Shown here piece after piece: positions 27,687-36,121 of a stretch of DNA of 64,000 bases. Source of the DNA: Sulfuricurvum sp. (GTDB lineage: Bacteria; Campylobacterota; Campylobacteria; Campylobacterales; Sulfurimonadaceae); contig NZ_JAQTNN010000008.1 of NCBI RefSeq assembly GCF_028713855.1, positions 1-64,000 on the forward strand, given 5' to 3'. Below the pieces are notes generated by a model, which ran no database searches, was not told the DNA's origin, and worked only from the letters and a program-made list of their open reading frames with translations. Numbering within the stretch: the first letter of the stretch is position 1; each line of letters starts with the position of its first letter. The translations under genes were made by a program, and so were the position numbers.

Positions 27687-28709
27687 CTAGAGCATCTCAA
27701 GTATACCGTTTGCCACTTGTGAAAGCGGCAGCTGTTTCTCGACGCCTCCCAATTCATAGGCTACTTTCGGCATGCCGTACACAACGCAGCTCGCCTCATC
27801 CTGACCGATGGTTTTGGCTCCCGCATTACGCATCGAAAGAAGACCTCGGGCACCGTCACCCCCCATCCCTGTCAGAATAACACCGATTGCATTCGCTCCG
27901 GCAATTTTAGCCACCGAGTTAAACAGTACATCCACCGAAGGACGATGTCCCGAAACCTTTTCGCCACTGCCGATTTCAACATAATAGCGCGCACCCGAAC
28001 GACGTACGACCATATGATAATCCCCCGGAGCGATTAATGCGACTCCCGGGGTAATCGAGTCGCCGTTGCGGGCTTCGCGTACTTCCATTGCACACAATCC
28101 ATTTAATCTATCCGCAAACGGTGCCGTAAAGTTTGCCGGCATATGCTGAACAATAACGGTTCCCGGGGCATTTCTCGGTAATCCCATCAATACGTCTTTA
28201 AGCGCTTCGGTTCCGCCGGTCGATGCGCCGATAGCCAAAATTTTATGGGTTGTTTCTGCCAATGAGGTGGTATTGGCTTGCTGAGGATTCGTCAAAATCC
28301 GCTTTTGAACACGTACTTTTGAAGCGACTTTAATTTTGGAGAGAAGCTCGTCTCGCATCTCATCTTTACCGTCATAAATATGCGAATGGGGTTTTGGAAC
28401 AAAATCGACCGCACCTGCTTCCAGTGCTTCAAGCGTTGTTTTGGCTCCGTTTTGCGTTAATGATGAAACCATAATGACGGGAATAGGCATATAGTGCATG
28501 AGACGTTTTAAAAAGGTAATCCCGTCCATACGAGGCATCTCCACATCCAGACAAACGACGTCAGGACGCAGTTCAACGATTTTATCCCGTGCTATATAGG
28601 CATCCGAAGCGGTCGCCACCACCTCTATCATAGGATCGGATTCCAAAATTTCTCTCAAAACCGCCCGTGCGGTTGCACTGTCATCGACAATCAATACCCG
28701 AATTGCCAT
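27687..28709 (-). CDS. cheB: CheB protein-glutamate methylesterase/deamidase
   Basis: A 340-residue CheB with both domains: a receiver (D55 in VVCLDVEMPRMDG, Lys in VPKPHSH) and a C-terminal methylesterase with the catalytic triad S163 (GASTGG), H189 (QHMP) and D285 (GMGGDGA). It removes methyl groups from chemoreceptors when phosphorylated by CheA. A receiver-bearing CheB differs from the receiver-less CheB of Campylobacter jejuni, in line with this being a distinct chemotaxis system. The ATG directly abuts the cheD stop codon. Confidence 0.97.
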   Translation of the reverse strand: MAIRVLIVDDSATARAVLREILESDPMIEVVATASDAYIARDKIVELRPDVVCLDVEMPRMDGITFLKRLMHYMPIPVIMVSSLTQNGAKTTLEALEAGAVDFVPKPHSHIYDGKDEMRDELLSKIKVASKVRVQKRILTNPQQANTTSLAETTHKILAIGASTGGTEALKDVLMGLPRNAPGTVIVQHMPANFTAPFADRLNGLCAMEVREARNGDSITPGVALIAPGDYHMVVRRSGARYYVEIGSGEKVSGHRPSVDVLFNSVAKIAGANAIGVILTGMGGDGARGLLSMRNAGAKTIGQDEASCVVYGMPKVAYELGGVEKQLPLSQVANGILEML

Positions 28710-29195
28710 TTATACTCCCCCCTTTACCATATCGCTACGCTGCGCGTATTTTAAGAGCACTTTTCCCCGTTCCAAATCAAACTGAATCTTCCGTCCGTTT
28801 TGTCCTCCGACATCTTCGGCAACTAAAACAATGTTGTACTCTCGTAAAATCTCTTTGGCTACCAATATATTTTTTTGTCCGATCATCATCGCATCCGAAA
28901 TCCCCATATTCAAAGAGGCCCCTCCGAATATTTTTGCTTGCAGATTTTTGGGATTTGATCCCTTCATGATCATACTTTCGATCAATTTTGGGATCGCTAT
29001 GTTTCCGAACTTCGGTGATTGCAATCCGTTCCCGTTCCAAAACGGAAGCAGATAATGGTTCATTCCGCCGATACCCAGCGCAGTATCATACAAACAGACG
29101 GCAACGCACGACCCTAAGACTGTCGAAATCGCATGCGGCGCACTGTCCACGTGTATCTGTCCCACATGGATGAACGTCGAGCTTCCCTGTATCAT
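28710..29195 (-). CDS. cheD: CheD chemoreceptor glutamine deamidase
   Basis: A 161-residue CheD with the catalytic cysteine C30 in STVLGSCVAVCLYD and the histidine H47 in GGMNHYLLP. CheD deamidates glutamines on receptor methylation helices and can interact with CheC-type phosphatases; no CheC is present here. The 5' end overlaps the preceding kinase-like gene by 1 bp (TGATG-type junction), and the 3' end abuts cheB without a gap. Confidence 0.95.
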   Translation of the reverse strand: MIQGSSTFIHVGQIHVDSAPHAISTVLGSCVAVCLYDTALGIGGMNHYLLPFWNGNGLQSPKFGNIAIPKLIESMIMKGSNPKNLQAKIFGGASLNMGISDAMMIGQKNILVAKEILREYNIVLVAEDVGGQNGRKIQFDLERGKVLLKYAQRSDMVKGGV

Positions 29196-30004
29196 CAGAG
29201 TTCGATTGCATCATCGAACGATTCAAATAAAAATTCATTTGAACCGCACGCATCGGAATCGGCACATGCACTTTGAAGCGGCAACGTAATAATAAAGGTC
29301 ACTGATGTTTCATCGGTGGTGTAATCAATCCCGCCATCCATACGTTCACATAGCTCTCTGGCTACACTCAAGCCTAATCCCAGACCGTGATTCCCCTCCG
29401 GTCCTTCGGCAAAACGGGTGAAAATCTGAGGTTTATACTCAACCTGTGGCGCTTTCCCCTGATTTTTTATCGCAATAATCATCTCACTCTTGTTCTCGAA
29501 AATATCCACATGAACTACTTCATCTACGAGTCCGTAATCACATGCATTTCCCAAAACATTTTTGATGATAAGATAGAGTTTTTTGGGATCTGAAACTATC
29601 TTTTTGTCTAATTTATTGGTCACAGTTATCGTGATATTTTTTTCATTAATACGGTATTTAAATGCTTCAATCGCTTCTTTAACCAGTACTTTCGGATCGA
29701 CAAGGGCATAGGTGATATCGATTTTACCGCTCTCTATCTCAGAAGCAGCCACCAAATTTTGAATACGTGAATCCAATAAAAGAGCTTCTTCATGTACCAG
29801 TGCAAAAATTTCCTTGCGTAGATCGCCGCCCATGGGGGCTAAATGGGGAATCATCCCCAAAATAGCCGTCATCGGATTGTTAAGTTCGCTTGCAATCAAC
29901 GATAAAAATCGTGATTTTGCTTTTTCGCTTTCAATGAGCTGCTTGTTAAGCTCTAAAATTTTTCGGCTTAAAAAAGCAATTTCATCATTTTTAATTTTTT
30001 CCAT
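29195..30004 (-). CDS. Histidine-kinase-like protein lacking the phospho-histidine
   Basis: A 269-residue soluble protein with the layout HisKA (about 25-90) and HATPase (about 110-245) and no sensor domain. The H-box position reads IASELNNPM: Ser39 stands where SHELRTPL has its phosphorylated His. In the ATPase part the G1 box is KNQGKAP, with Asn for the conserved Asp and Ala for the second Gly; the N box (LGNACDYG) and G2 box (HGLGLGLS) are kept. It is thus unlikely to autophosphorylate and is better seen as a pseudokinase or scaffold. It lies between the PAS/receptor-like gene (3 bp away) and cheD (1-bp overlap), so it is an integral part of the chemotaxis operon. Confidence 0.85.
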   Translation of the reverse strand: MEKIKNDEIAFLSRKILELNKQLIESEKAKSRFLSLIASELNNPMTAILGMIPHLAPMGGDLRKEIFALVHEEALLLDSRIQNLVAASEIESGKIDITYALVDPKVLVKEAIEAFKYRINEKNITITVTNKLDKKIVSDPKKLYLIIKNVLGNACDYGLVDEVVHVDIFENKSEMIIAIKNQGKAPQVEYKPQIFTRFAEGPEGNHGLGLGLSVARELCERMDGGIDYTTDETSVTFIITLPLQSACADSDACGSNEFLFESFDDAIEL

Positions 30005-30007
30005 TGA

Positions 30008-31381
30008 TTATTCTTCCATTTTCTTGATTGTACGCATCTCTTCTTTTAGATGATTCAGCTGAGTATCAATAGCTTTTGATTTTTCTATCCTATGGCGATT
30101 TTCATTGGAAAAATTCAGACCCATTTTTTGCATTAATTCAATCTCTTGAGTCGTCTCTTTCACCAAACTTTTAAGTTGCGAAAAAATCACTCCGAAACGT
30201 ACCGATTCATCATGACTGCCTGCCGCTTCGATAATGCCGTAAATCTGGATATAGCCCAAATACATCATTTGCTGCTCCAGTTGATCCAAATACTTCAGTG
30301 CCTCTTGTATATGCTGATCAAGCTTACGTTGTAACACATTGGATTTATTTGAATATTCCATAACCAAAGCAAACAAATCACAAATATTTTCAATGAGTTC
30401 CTCAATCTTCAACTCATTATCATTATGTGATACTTCCTGAATAAAATAAGTCACCATCTCAATCTGTAAACGCATCCCTGCTACGGAGAAAACAATGGCA
30501 TTAAGCGCGAGTGACAATTGTTGCACAACGGTATCGATCTCGGCAATCAACGTATCATTTTGTTTGGCATTTAACCGGATATCGCTCGCTAAAACACCGA
30601 ATGTCTCTCCGCCGTTTGCGACTTTGTACGATGAAACCGAAGCGTTCAATGACAAGAAAACAACATCACGTGCCAATTCACGTAATTTCAACCCCTTCTC
30701 TTCAAACATCGATTTTACCTGAGTAAATAAATCGATTTTTTCAAACCATTCATCGTATTGATTCATCAATTCGGTACTGTAGCAATACACCGTTTTAAGT
30801 TTTTCAAGCGTAGGTGAGGGCGCATGATAATCTTCATTAATCAGAGCTTTGGAAACGTTTTGTTGTCTCTCTTTTAACTCTTGCAATAATGCATCGTTCA
30901 TAAAATGGTCATAATCTTCATATCCGTGCATTTTTAAGAGTTCGGGTAATAGTTGACCGCTCTCTTCCATGCCGCCATTGCCCTCAGTTCTCAACAACGT
31001 TGCATACACTTCTTTAATCGCTGCAAAAAGTTTAGTGTTCGGTTTGATCCGAATCGATATATAACGCTCCCCCAGTGGAAATACTGCTGCTAATACCCAG
31101 TAGTATCCCCCATCTTTGCTTTTATTTTTTACATAGGCGACAATCGGTTTCTCTGCCTTCAAATAATCCCATAATGTCTTAAAAATAATACGGGGCATAT
31201 CGGGATGGCGGATAATGTTGTGAAAATTCCCGATTAATTCTTCTTTCGAATAGCCGCTGATTCGGACAAACACATCGTTACCCGACAAGATTGTACTGGC
31301 ATGATCGGTGATCGAGAAAAAGAGTTCATTGATATCGAATTTGGCCTCTTTAAGTGCCAGAGCATGTTCTGTTTTGTCCAT
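30008..31381 (-). CDS. PAS protein with a degenerate chemoreceptor signalling hairpin
   Basis: A 457-residue soluble protein. Residues 10-115 are an Aer-type PAS domain with IRHPDMP and a YYW pair, the type that binds FAD in Aer. About 120 helical residues follow. A segment near 245-290 then aligns without gaps to the chemoreceptor tip: VFLSLNASVSSYKVANGG against [17 protein letters not shown], followed by TFGVLASDIRLNAK against [14 protein letters not shown]. Residues that bind CheA/CheW or hold receptor trimers (Glu, Arg and the AGE loop) are changed. The rest is helical and charged. It probably acts as a redox or energy sensor whose receptor part no longer drives CheA directly. It sits between cheR and the pseudokinase gene. 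Confidence 0.78.
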   Translation of the reverse strand: MDKTEHALALKEAKFDINELFFSITDHASTILSGNDVFVRISGYSKEELIGNFHNIIRHPDMPRIIFKTLWDYLKAEKPIVAYVKNKSKDGGYYWVLAAVFPLGERYISIRIKPNTKLFAAIKEVYATLLRTEGNGGMEESGQLLPELLKMHGYEDYDHFMNDALLQELKERQQNVSKALINEDYHAPSPTLEKLKTVYCYSTELMNQYDEWFEKIDLFTQVKSMFEEKGLKLRELARDVVFLSLNASVSSYKVANGGETFGVLASDIRLNAKQNDTLIAEIDTVVQQLSLALNAIVFSVAGMRLQIEMVTYFIQEVSHNDNELKIEELIENICDLFALVMEYSNKSNVLQRKLDQHIQEALKYLDQLEQQMMYLGYIQIYGIIEAAGSHDESVRFGVIFSQLKSLVKETTQEIELMQKMGLNFSNENRHRIEKSKAIDTQLNHLKEEMRTIKKMEE

Positions 31382-31391
31382 AATGAACCCT

Positions 31392-32216
31392 TTATACGCG
31401 TTGATAAATCGACGAACCCAAAAGTTTTAAGGTTTCGCGATGAGTTGTCAGTGATTCTGAACTCCCCAAAAAGAGAGGAGCGCCTTTGGGCAAGAGCGTT
31501 GTAAAACGCCCGATCAGATCGTGACGGGTAACATCATCAAAATAGATCATGACATTACGGCAAAAAATCATATCAAACCGATTTTTGAAAAAAAACGGGT
31601 CGGTGACGAGATTGTACTTTCGAAACAACACTTTCTCTCGGAGATGCGGCGCTATTTGGTAACTGATCCCATTCTCGGAACGTATTTTGTCAAAAGCACG
31701 ATGGACTATCTCTTTGGGAAGAGGCTCAACATTTTTAGCCTCATAATGTCCTTTAATCGCATGGGACAATACTTTGTGAGAAATATCGGTGGCCAGAATT
31801 TTGATATCCCAAGAGTCAAAATCGCTTAGGTGATGCTGCAAAAACATCAAAATCGTATAAGGTTCTTCTCCGCTTGAGCACCCTGCCGACCATATCCGAA
31901 TTTTTTTCTCCCGTTTGGATGCTATCAGTGAGGGTAAATAACTCTCCAGCCATGTCCACTGTGCACTCTCACGGAAAAATGAGGTGACATTGGTCGATAT
32001 CGCACTCACGAAAAAAGAGAGCTCTTCTCCGCTGGTGTCCTGAACTAAAAAATCATAATAATTTCTAAACGATTTCATACCCAACTGGTTCAGCCGTTTG
32101 TTTAGCCTCCCTTTGATCAGAGTACTCTTTTGGTCTGAGAGTGATATCCCCACAGTTTCGTAAATATACTTTCGAAACAGGGAAAATTCTTCAGGCTTTA
32201 ACTCGATTTCAAACAT
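31392..32216 (-). CDS. cheR: CheR chemoreceptor methyltransferase
   Basis: A 274-residue CheR from the ATG at 32216, chosen because it has GGAAG upstream and overlaps the cheA stop by only 8 bp; the open frame extends to 32252. An N-terminal helical domain (FSLFRKYIYETVGI) is followed by the SAM-binding fold: TNVTSFFRE, IWSAGCSSGEEPYT as motif I, then DMIFCRNVMIYFDD. CheR methylates receptor glutamates. Located between cheA and the PAS/receptor-like gene. Confidence 0.96.
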   Translation of the reverse strand: MFEIELKPEEFSLFRKYIYETVGISLSDQKSTLIKGRLNKRLNQLGMKSFRNYYDFLVQDTSGEELSFFVSAISTNVTSFFRESAQWTWLESYLPSLIASKREKKIRIWSAGCSSGEEPYTILMFLQHHLSDFDSWDIKILATDISHKVLSHAIKGHYEAKNVEPLPKEIVHRAFDKIRSENGISYQIAPHLREKVLFRKYNLVTDPFFFKNRFDMIFCRNVMIYFDDVTRHDLIGRFTTLLPKGAPLFLGSSESLTTHRETLKLLGSSIYQRV

Positions 32217-34308
32217 TAGTGGCTTCCATAAGAGGACGTAATTCATCCACATTCAAAATCAATGCAATATCTCCGCTGCCTAAAATTGCTCCGCCGGAAA
32301 TCTCTTTTAGTTTTGCCAGTGATTTACCCAGCGGTTTAATGACAACCTGCTGGCGACCGACGAGTTCATCAACCATGATAGCGATCCGACCCGATTCGGT
32401 TTCGACGCAGACCAAAATCCCTTCCCACGGCTCAATTCTCTGTGTCGAAAGTTCAAAGATGTCGCTGAGGCGGATAATAGGGAGATGTTGTCCGCGAAGC
32501 GATACAAATTCCCCTTTCTCTTTTAGCGCATGAACGATTTCCTGTTCAGGTCGGAACGATTCAACGACGCTAAGGGTCGGGATAATGTATATCTCACCGG
32601 CTGCTTGAACCAGCATACCGTCGATAATCGCCAATGTCAGAGGCAGAACCATCGAGAAGGTCGTCCCTTCCCCTTCTTTAGACTCAATCTCGATCTTGCC
32701 GCGCAGTTTTTCGATGGAAGTTTTTACTACATCCAGTCCGACACCGCGTCCGGATAGATCGCTGATCGCATCGGCAGTCGAGAAGCCCGGTTGCATAATC
32801 AGACCGAAGATTTGAGAATCGGTGAGATTTTCATCGCCGGAGATGATCCCCCGTTCGATCGCTTTACGATACACTTTATCTTTGTTGATCCCGCGACCGT
32901 CGTCACTGACACTGATGACGATACTGCCGCTTTTGTGGTAAGCTCGCAGAGTTATGTTCCCCTCTACTTTTTTACCCGCTGCCAGACGCTCAGTTGCATC
33001 TGCTTCCAGACCATGGTCGATAGCGTTACGGATAATATGGATCAACGGATCGGAAAGGCTGTCGATCATCGTTTTATCAATCTCCGTCTCTTCACCCTGC
33101 ACGTTTAGATGAAGCTCTTTTCCGGTCTTTTTCGAGGTATCACGTACCACCCGTTTCATCTTATCGAAGGTATCGCGAATAGCAACCATCCGTAAACTCA
33201 TAACCCGATCTTGAATCCGTTTGGTTATCTTCGAAAGTGTCTCGATGGTTCGGCTGATCGATTCATCCTCGATAGCACTGATTTTTTCATTTTGGGCAAT
33301 AAAATTCTGAGCGATCACCAGTTCACCGACCGAGTCAAACAACTCATCAAGTTTGAACGTATCGATTCGAATGGTTGATTTCGAAGCGGTGACACTGCCG
33401 GTTTCTCTTCGGTCTGACGCTCTGCGATCTTCTCCGGCTCTCATCTCGATAAGCGGCTCTTCGACGAGAGGCGTTTGTACTTTCTCTGCTGCAGGGAGAG
33501 GGATTGTTTTAACCGCATACTCATGATCGAATAAAAATTCAAAATTTTCGCTTACCTCCTCAGCACTTTGAGGCGTTAAAAGGACGATACCCGCGTGGAC
33601 AATCGCATTCTCATCCGAGTTAAACGATTCGAGCGGTTGAATATTTTCCAGATTGAAAAAGCTCTCCAACGACACCGCTTTCTCTTTTAACAACCCTAAA
33701 AACAGCAAATGATCGAATCCGCGTTTGTAGGCATCCCTGTCCAATGTCAAATCAATCCGGTAGAGGTTCAACCCTTCTTCCTGAGACATTTGGTGGATTT
33801 GAATGCTATTTGCCATATCCGATTCAAATTGATCATCGCAGTTCAAACCGAATTCTGATGCCAAATCGATCATCATCGGTTCTTGAGACTGCACCTCTAC
33901 GACAAGCACACCTCCGTTACGTTTTGACGATATCAGATTTTTGATTTTGAATAAACACTCACCATAATCTGACGGCAAATCAGGAAGGGCATCGAGTTCA
34001 CAGGTCATCACCTCTTTGATGATATCCACGCTTCCTACGAACAGTTCCAGATGATGTTCTTCCACCTCTTCTTTACTACTGCGGTAGTGATCGAGTACAT
34101 CTTCAAAATGATGAACAAACTCGCCCAAGCGCGTAAATCCAAATGCATTGGCATTCCCTTTGAGAGTATGAACACCCCGAAAAATTTCATTCAATAGGTC
34201 AAAATCAGCTGAGTTCTCTTCAAATCGAAGAATATCAACATCGAGTTTTTCGATAATCTCACCCGCTTCTTCGATAAATATCGCTTTGACTTGCTCTTGT
34301 TTAGTCAT
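32209..34308 (-). CDS. cheA: CheA chemotaxis histidine kinase without receiver domain
   Basis: A 699-residue CheA. The P1 HPt domain has H47 in GVHTLKGNANAFGF. A P2-like region (about 150-270) and linker follow, then the P3 dimerisation helices (DELFDSVGELVIAQN), the P4 ATPase domain (HIIRNAIDHGLE, VSDDGRG, GRGVGLDVV) and the P5 CheW-like domain to the C terminus. There is no C-terminal receiver, unlike the CheAY fusion usual in Campylobacterota; a separate cheY lies in the same operon. The start lies 28 bp after the receptor gene and the stop overlaps cheR. It phosphorylates CheY and CheB and possibly the other receivers of the locus. Confidence 0.97.
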   Translation of the reverse strand: MTKQEQVKAIFIEEAGEIIEKLDVDILRFEENSADFDLLNEIFRGVHTLKGNANAFGFTRLGEFVHHFEDVLDHYRSSKEEVEEHHLELFVGSVDIIKEVMTCELDALPDLPSDYGECLFKIKNLISSKRNGGVLVVEVQSQEPMMIDLASEFGLNCDDQFESDMANSIQIHQMSQEEGLNLYRIDLTLDRDAYKRGFDHLLFLGLLKEKAVSLESFFNLENIQPLESFNSDENAIVHAGIVLLTPQSAEEVSENFEFLFDHEYAVKTIPLPAAEKVQTPLVEEPLIEMRAGEDRRASDRRETGSVTASKSTIRIDTFKLDELFDSVGELVIAQNFIAQNEKISAIEDESISRTIETLSKITKRIQDRVMSLRMVAIRDTFDKMKRVVRDTSKKTGKELHLNVQGEETEIDKTMIDSLSDPLIHIIRNAIDHGLEADATERLAAGKKVEGNITLRAYHKSGSIVISVSDDGRGINKDKVYRKAIERGIISGDENLTDSQIFGLIMQPGFSTADAISDLSGRGVGLDVVKTSIEKLRGKIEIESKEGEGTTFSMVLPLTLAIIDGMLVQAAGEIYIIPTLSVVESFRPEQEIVHALKEKGEFVSLRGQHLPIIRLSDIFELSTQRIEPWEGILVCVETESGRIAIMVDELVGRQQVVIKPLGKSLAKLKEISGGAILGSGDIALILNVDELRPLMEATNV

Positions 34309-34336
34309 CTCTTAAATCCTTCTTTGCACGATTTCA

Positions 34337-35782
34337 TTACTCTTTGATTCCAACCATTTTAGCTAGGATGCGTACCGTTTCTATCATAGAAGCGGCCTGC
34401 ATGTTGAGCTCTTCGGCTGCCGCTGCGGTCTCCTCAGAATTAGCCGCAACATGTTGAGTCACTTGATCGACTTTTCCCATTGCCTGATTGATTTGTACCA
34501 TCCCCTCTGACTGTTCACGTCCGGCAATAGAGATTTCACCGATCAAATCAGAGACTTTTTTCGATTGCTCCGCAATTTCTTGAAATGAGGTATGGGTTGC
34601 ATGCGCAATTTGGTTTCCCTCTTCAATCTGCCCGACAACCTCTTCAATGATTGCAGAGGTCTCTTTTGCCGCAGATGCCGCACGTTGAGCAAGATTCCGA
34701 ACTTCATCGGCAACAACGGCAAACCCAAGACCGTGTTCTCCGGCACGCGCTGCTTCAACTGCCGCATTGAGCGCCAAAAGATTGGTTTGAAATGCAATCT
34801 GATCAATCGCTTTGATGATGCCGGAAATTTTAACTGCCGATTCGGTAATAGTCTGCATAGAATGCGCTAACTGTTCCCCTCTTCCGTATCCTGCACGGGC
34901 AGAATCGTTGGCATTTTTAGCCAAAATATCCGCTTGACGGGCATTATCGGTATTTTGTGCATTGATAGCAGTACTTTGCTCCAACGTTCCACTTACCTCT
35001 TCAACGCTTGCGGCTTGTTCGCTTGAGGCTTGCGCTAATATTGAGGACGAAGATGCTACTTGATCACTTGTAGCGGTAATTTGCATGGCACCTTCACGAA
35101 TTGAGGCAACACTGGCGGTAATCGGAAGAGTGATAGAACGGATCATATAAGCTGCAACCATCAATGTCCCGAAAAAAATGATAGAAATAATCGCAATGAG
35201 CTCAGTTTCCAGTGCATGCTTTTGAGTTTCTATCTCCTCTTTCATTTGCTCTTGTTTAACTTTTACCTGTTCAACAATCGTATCGATGATATGTGATGCA
35301 TCACGATCTTTACCTTTTACAGCGTGATCGGCAATCGTAAATGCAACTGAGGGGTCAGCTTTACGATACAGCTCAAGCGCCTGCATATAATCACTGTTCA
35401 ACTTGTCATACGAAGTATAAAATTGATCCACATTGAGCAATATTTTATCCCCGTTCGAATCCACTTTAAGCTGTTCCTGAAGCTTCTTCATCGACTCCAA
35501 AGTCTTTTGCTGTGATGATTTAAACCCGTTCAAATATTTTTGATACGCTTTTTCGTCCGTCCCACGCAGTAGAATATTTTTCCATTCCTGTACTTGGGTT
35601 TTAAATTCAACTTGTGCGCTGCGAGAGTATTCTATCTGTGCTGCCGTGACCTCACCTGCTTGAATACTCATAGTAAGAATTTGGCTATATCTAACATAGC
35701 CAAATAAAAGTATCGCCATCATACTGCCTATGATTACGGTTAACAAAAGCAATATTTTTCCGCGTACAGTGAAATTGGACAT
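34337..35782 (-). CDS. Methyl-accepting chemotaxis protein (4HB-type sensor)
   Basis: A protein of 481 residues from the ATG at 35782, which has a strong GAGGGAG Shine-Dalgarno sequence five bases upstream (an in-frame start at 35809 lacks one). TM1 is at about 8-30. A helical periplasmic domain of about 150 residues of the four-helix-bundle kind follows, then TM2 near 190-212 and the signalling domain with tip [18 protein letters not shown] and nearby methylation helices rich in EE/QE pairs. No C-terminal CheR-binding pentapeptide (it ends MVGIKE). Its signalling domain is nearly the same as that of the receptor at 36122-37762, so the two are paralogues. Confidence 0.95.
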   Translation of the reverse strand: MSNFTVRGKILLLLTVIIGSMMAILLFGYVRYSQILTMSIQAGEVTAAQIEYSRSAQVEFKTQVQEWKNILLRGTDEKAYQKYLNGFKSSQQKTLESMKKLQEQLKVDSNGDKILLNVDQFYTSYDKLNSDYMQALELYRKADPSVAFTIADHAVKGKDRDASHIIDTIVEQVKVKQEQMKEEIETQKHALETELIAIISIIFFGTLMVAAYMIRSITLPITASVASIREGAMQITATSDQVASSSSILAQASSEQAASVEEVSGTLEQSTAINAQNTDNARQADILAKNANDSARAGYGRGEQLAHSMQTITESAVKISGIIKAIDQIAFQTNLLALNAAVEAARAGEHGLGFAVVADEVRNLAQRAASAAKETSAIIEEVVGQIEEGNQIAHATHTSFQEIAEQSKKVSDLIGEISIAGREQSEGMVQINQAMGKVDQVTQHVAANSEETAAAAEELNMQAASMIETVRILAKMVGIKE

Positions 35783-35857
35783 CAAAACTCCCTCTCTGGT
35801 AAAACTCAAAAATATTAAATTATTTAGAACTCAAAACCGCTTTGGGCTCTACTTGAT

Positions 35858-36121
35858 TTACTCATAACAAATCCAATGCAGTGTTCCGTACATACCCGTG
35901 GTACTCACCCCTCTCTCTAAAAAAGGAATTTTCAATTCCGGACGGGTCCGTTTAAGGCTCACCAAAAGAGCCAATAGCGCACTGTTTTTGAGAATCCCAC
36001 CCTCATCTACCTCGATCGTCTCGATATAGTCGATACGGGGGCGAACGAATTGTTCAAACTCGCGCACCTCTTCCATCGACATATTCAGATCGATTGTTAA
36101 CGCATCTCCATCGAATTGCAT
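35858..36121 (-). CDS. Small STAS-like protein
   Basis: An 87-residue protein with the alternating strand/helix order of STAS (anti-anti-sigma) domains: a first strand ALTIDL, a helix with EEVREFEQFV, strand YIETIEVD, then ILKNSALLALLVSLKRT, where STAS proteins have the DSSGL phosphorylation loop and following helix. The serine is present. It is a weak match, and a stand-alone STAS-like adaptor is only a suggestion. It lies immediately after one receptor gene (no gap) and 75 bp before the other, so it belongs to the chemotaxis operon. Confidence 0.55.
   Translation of the reverse strand: MQFDGDALTIDLNMSMEEVREFEQFVRPRIDYIETIEVDEGGILKNSALLALLVSLKRTRPELKIPFLERGVSTTGMYGTLHWICYE

Noticed and set aside
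34337-34360. CheR-binding pentapeptide NWETF at the end of the receptor
   Set aside because: The C terminus is MVGIKE without Trp or terminal Phe.
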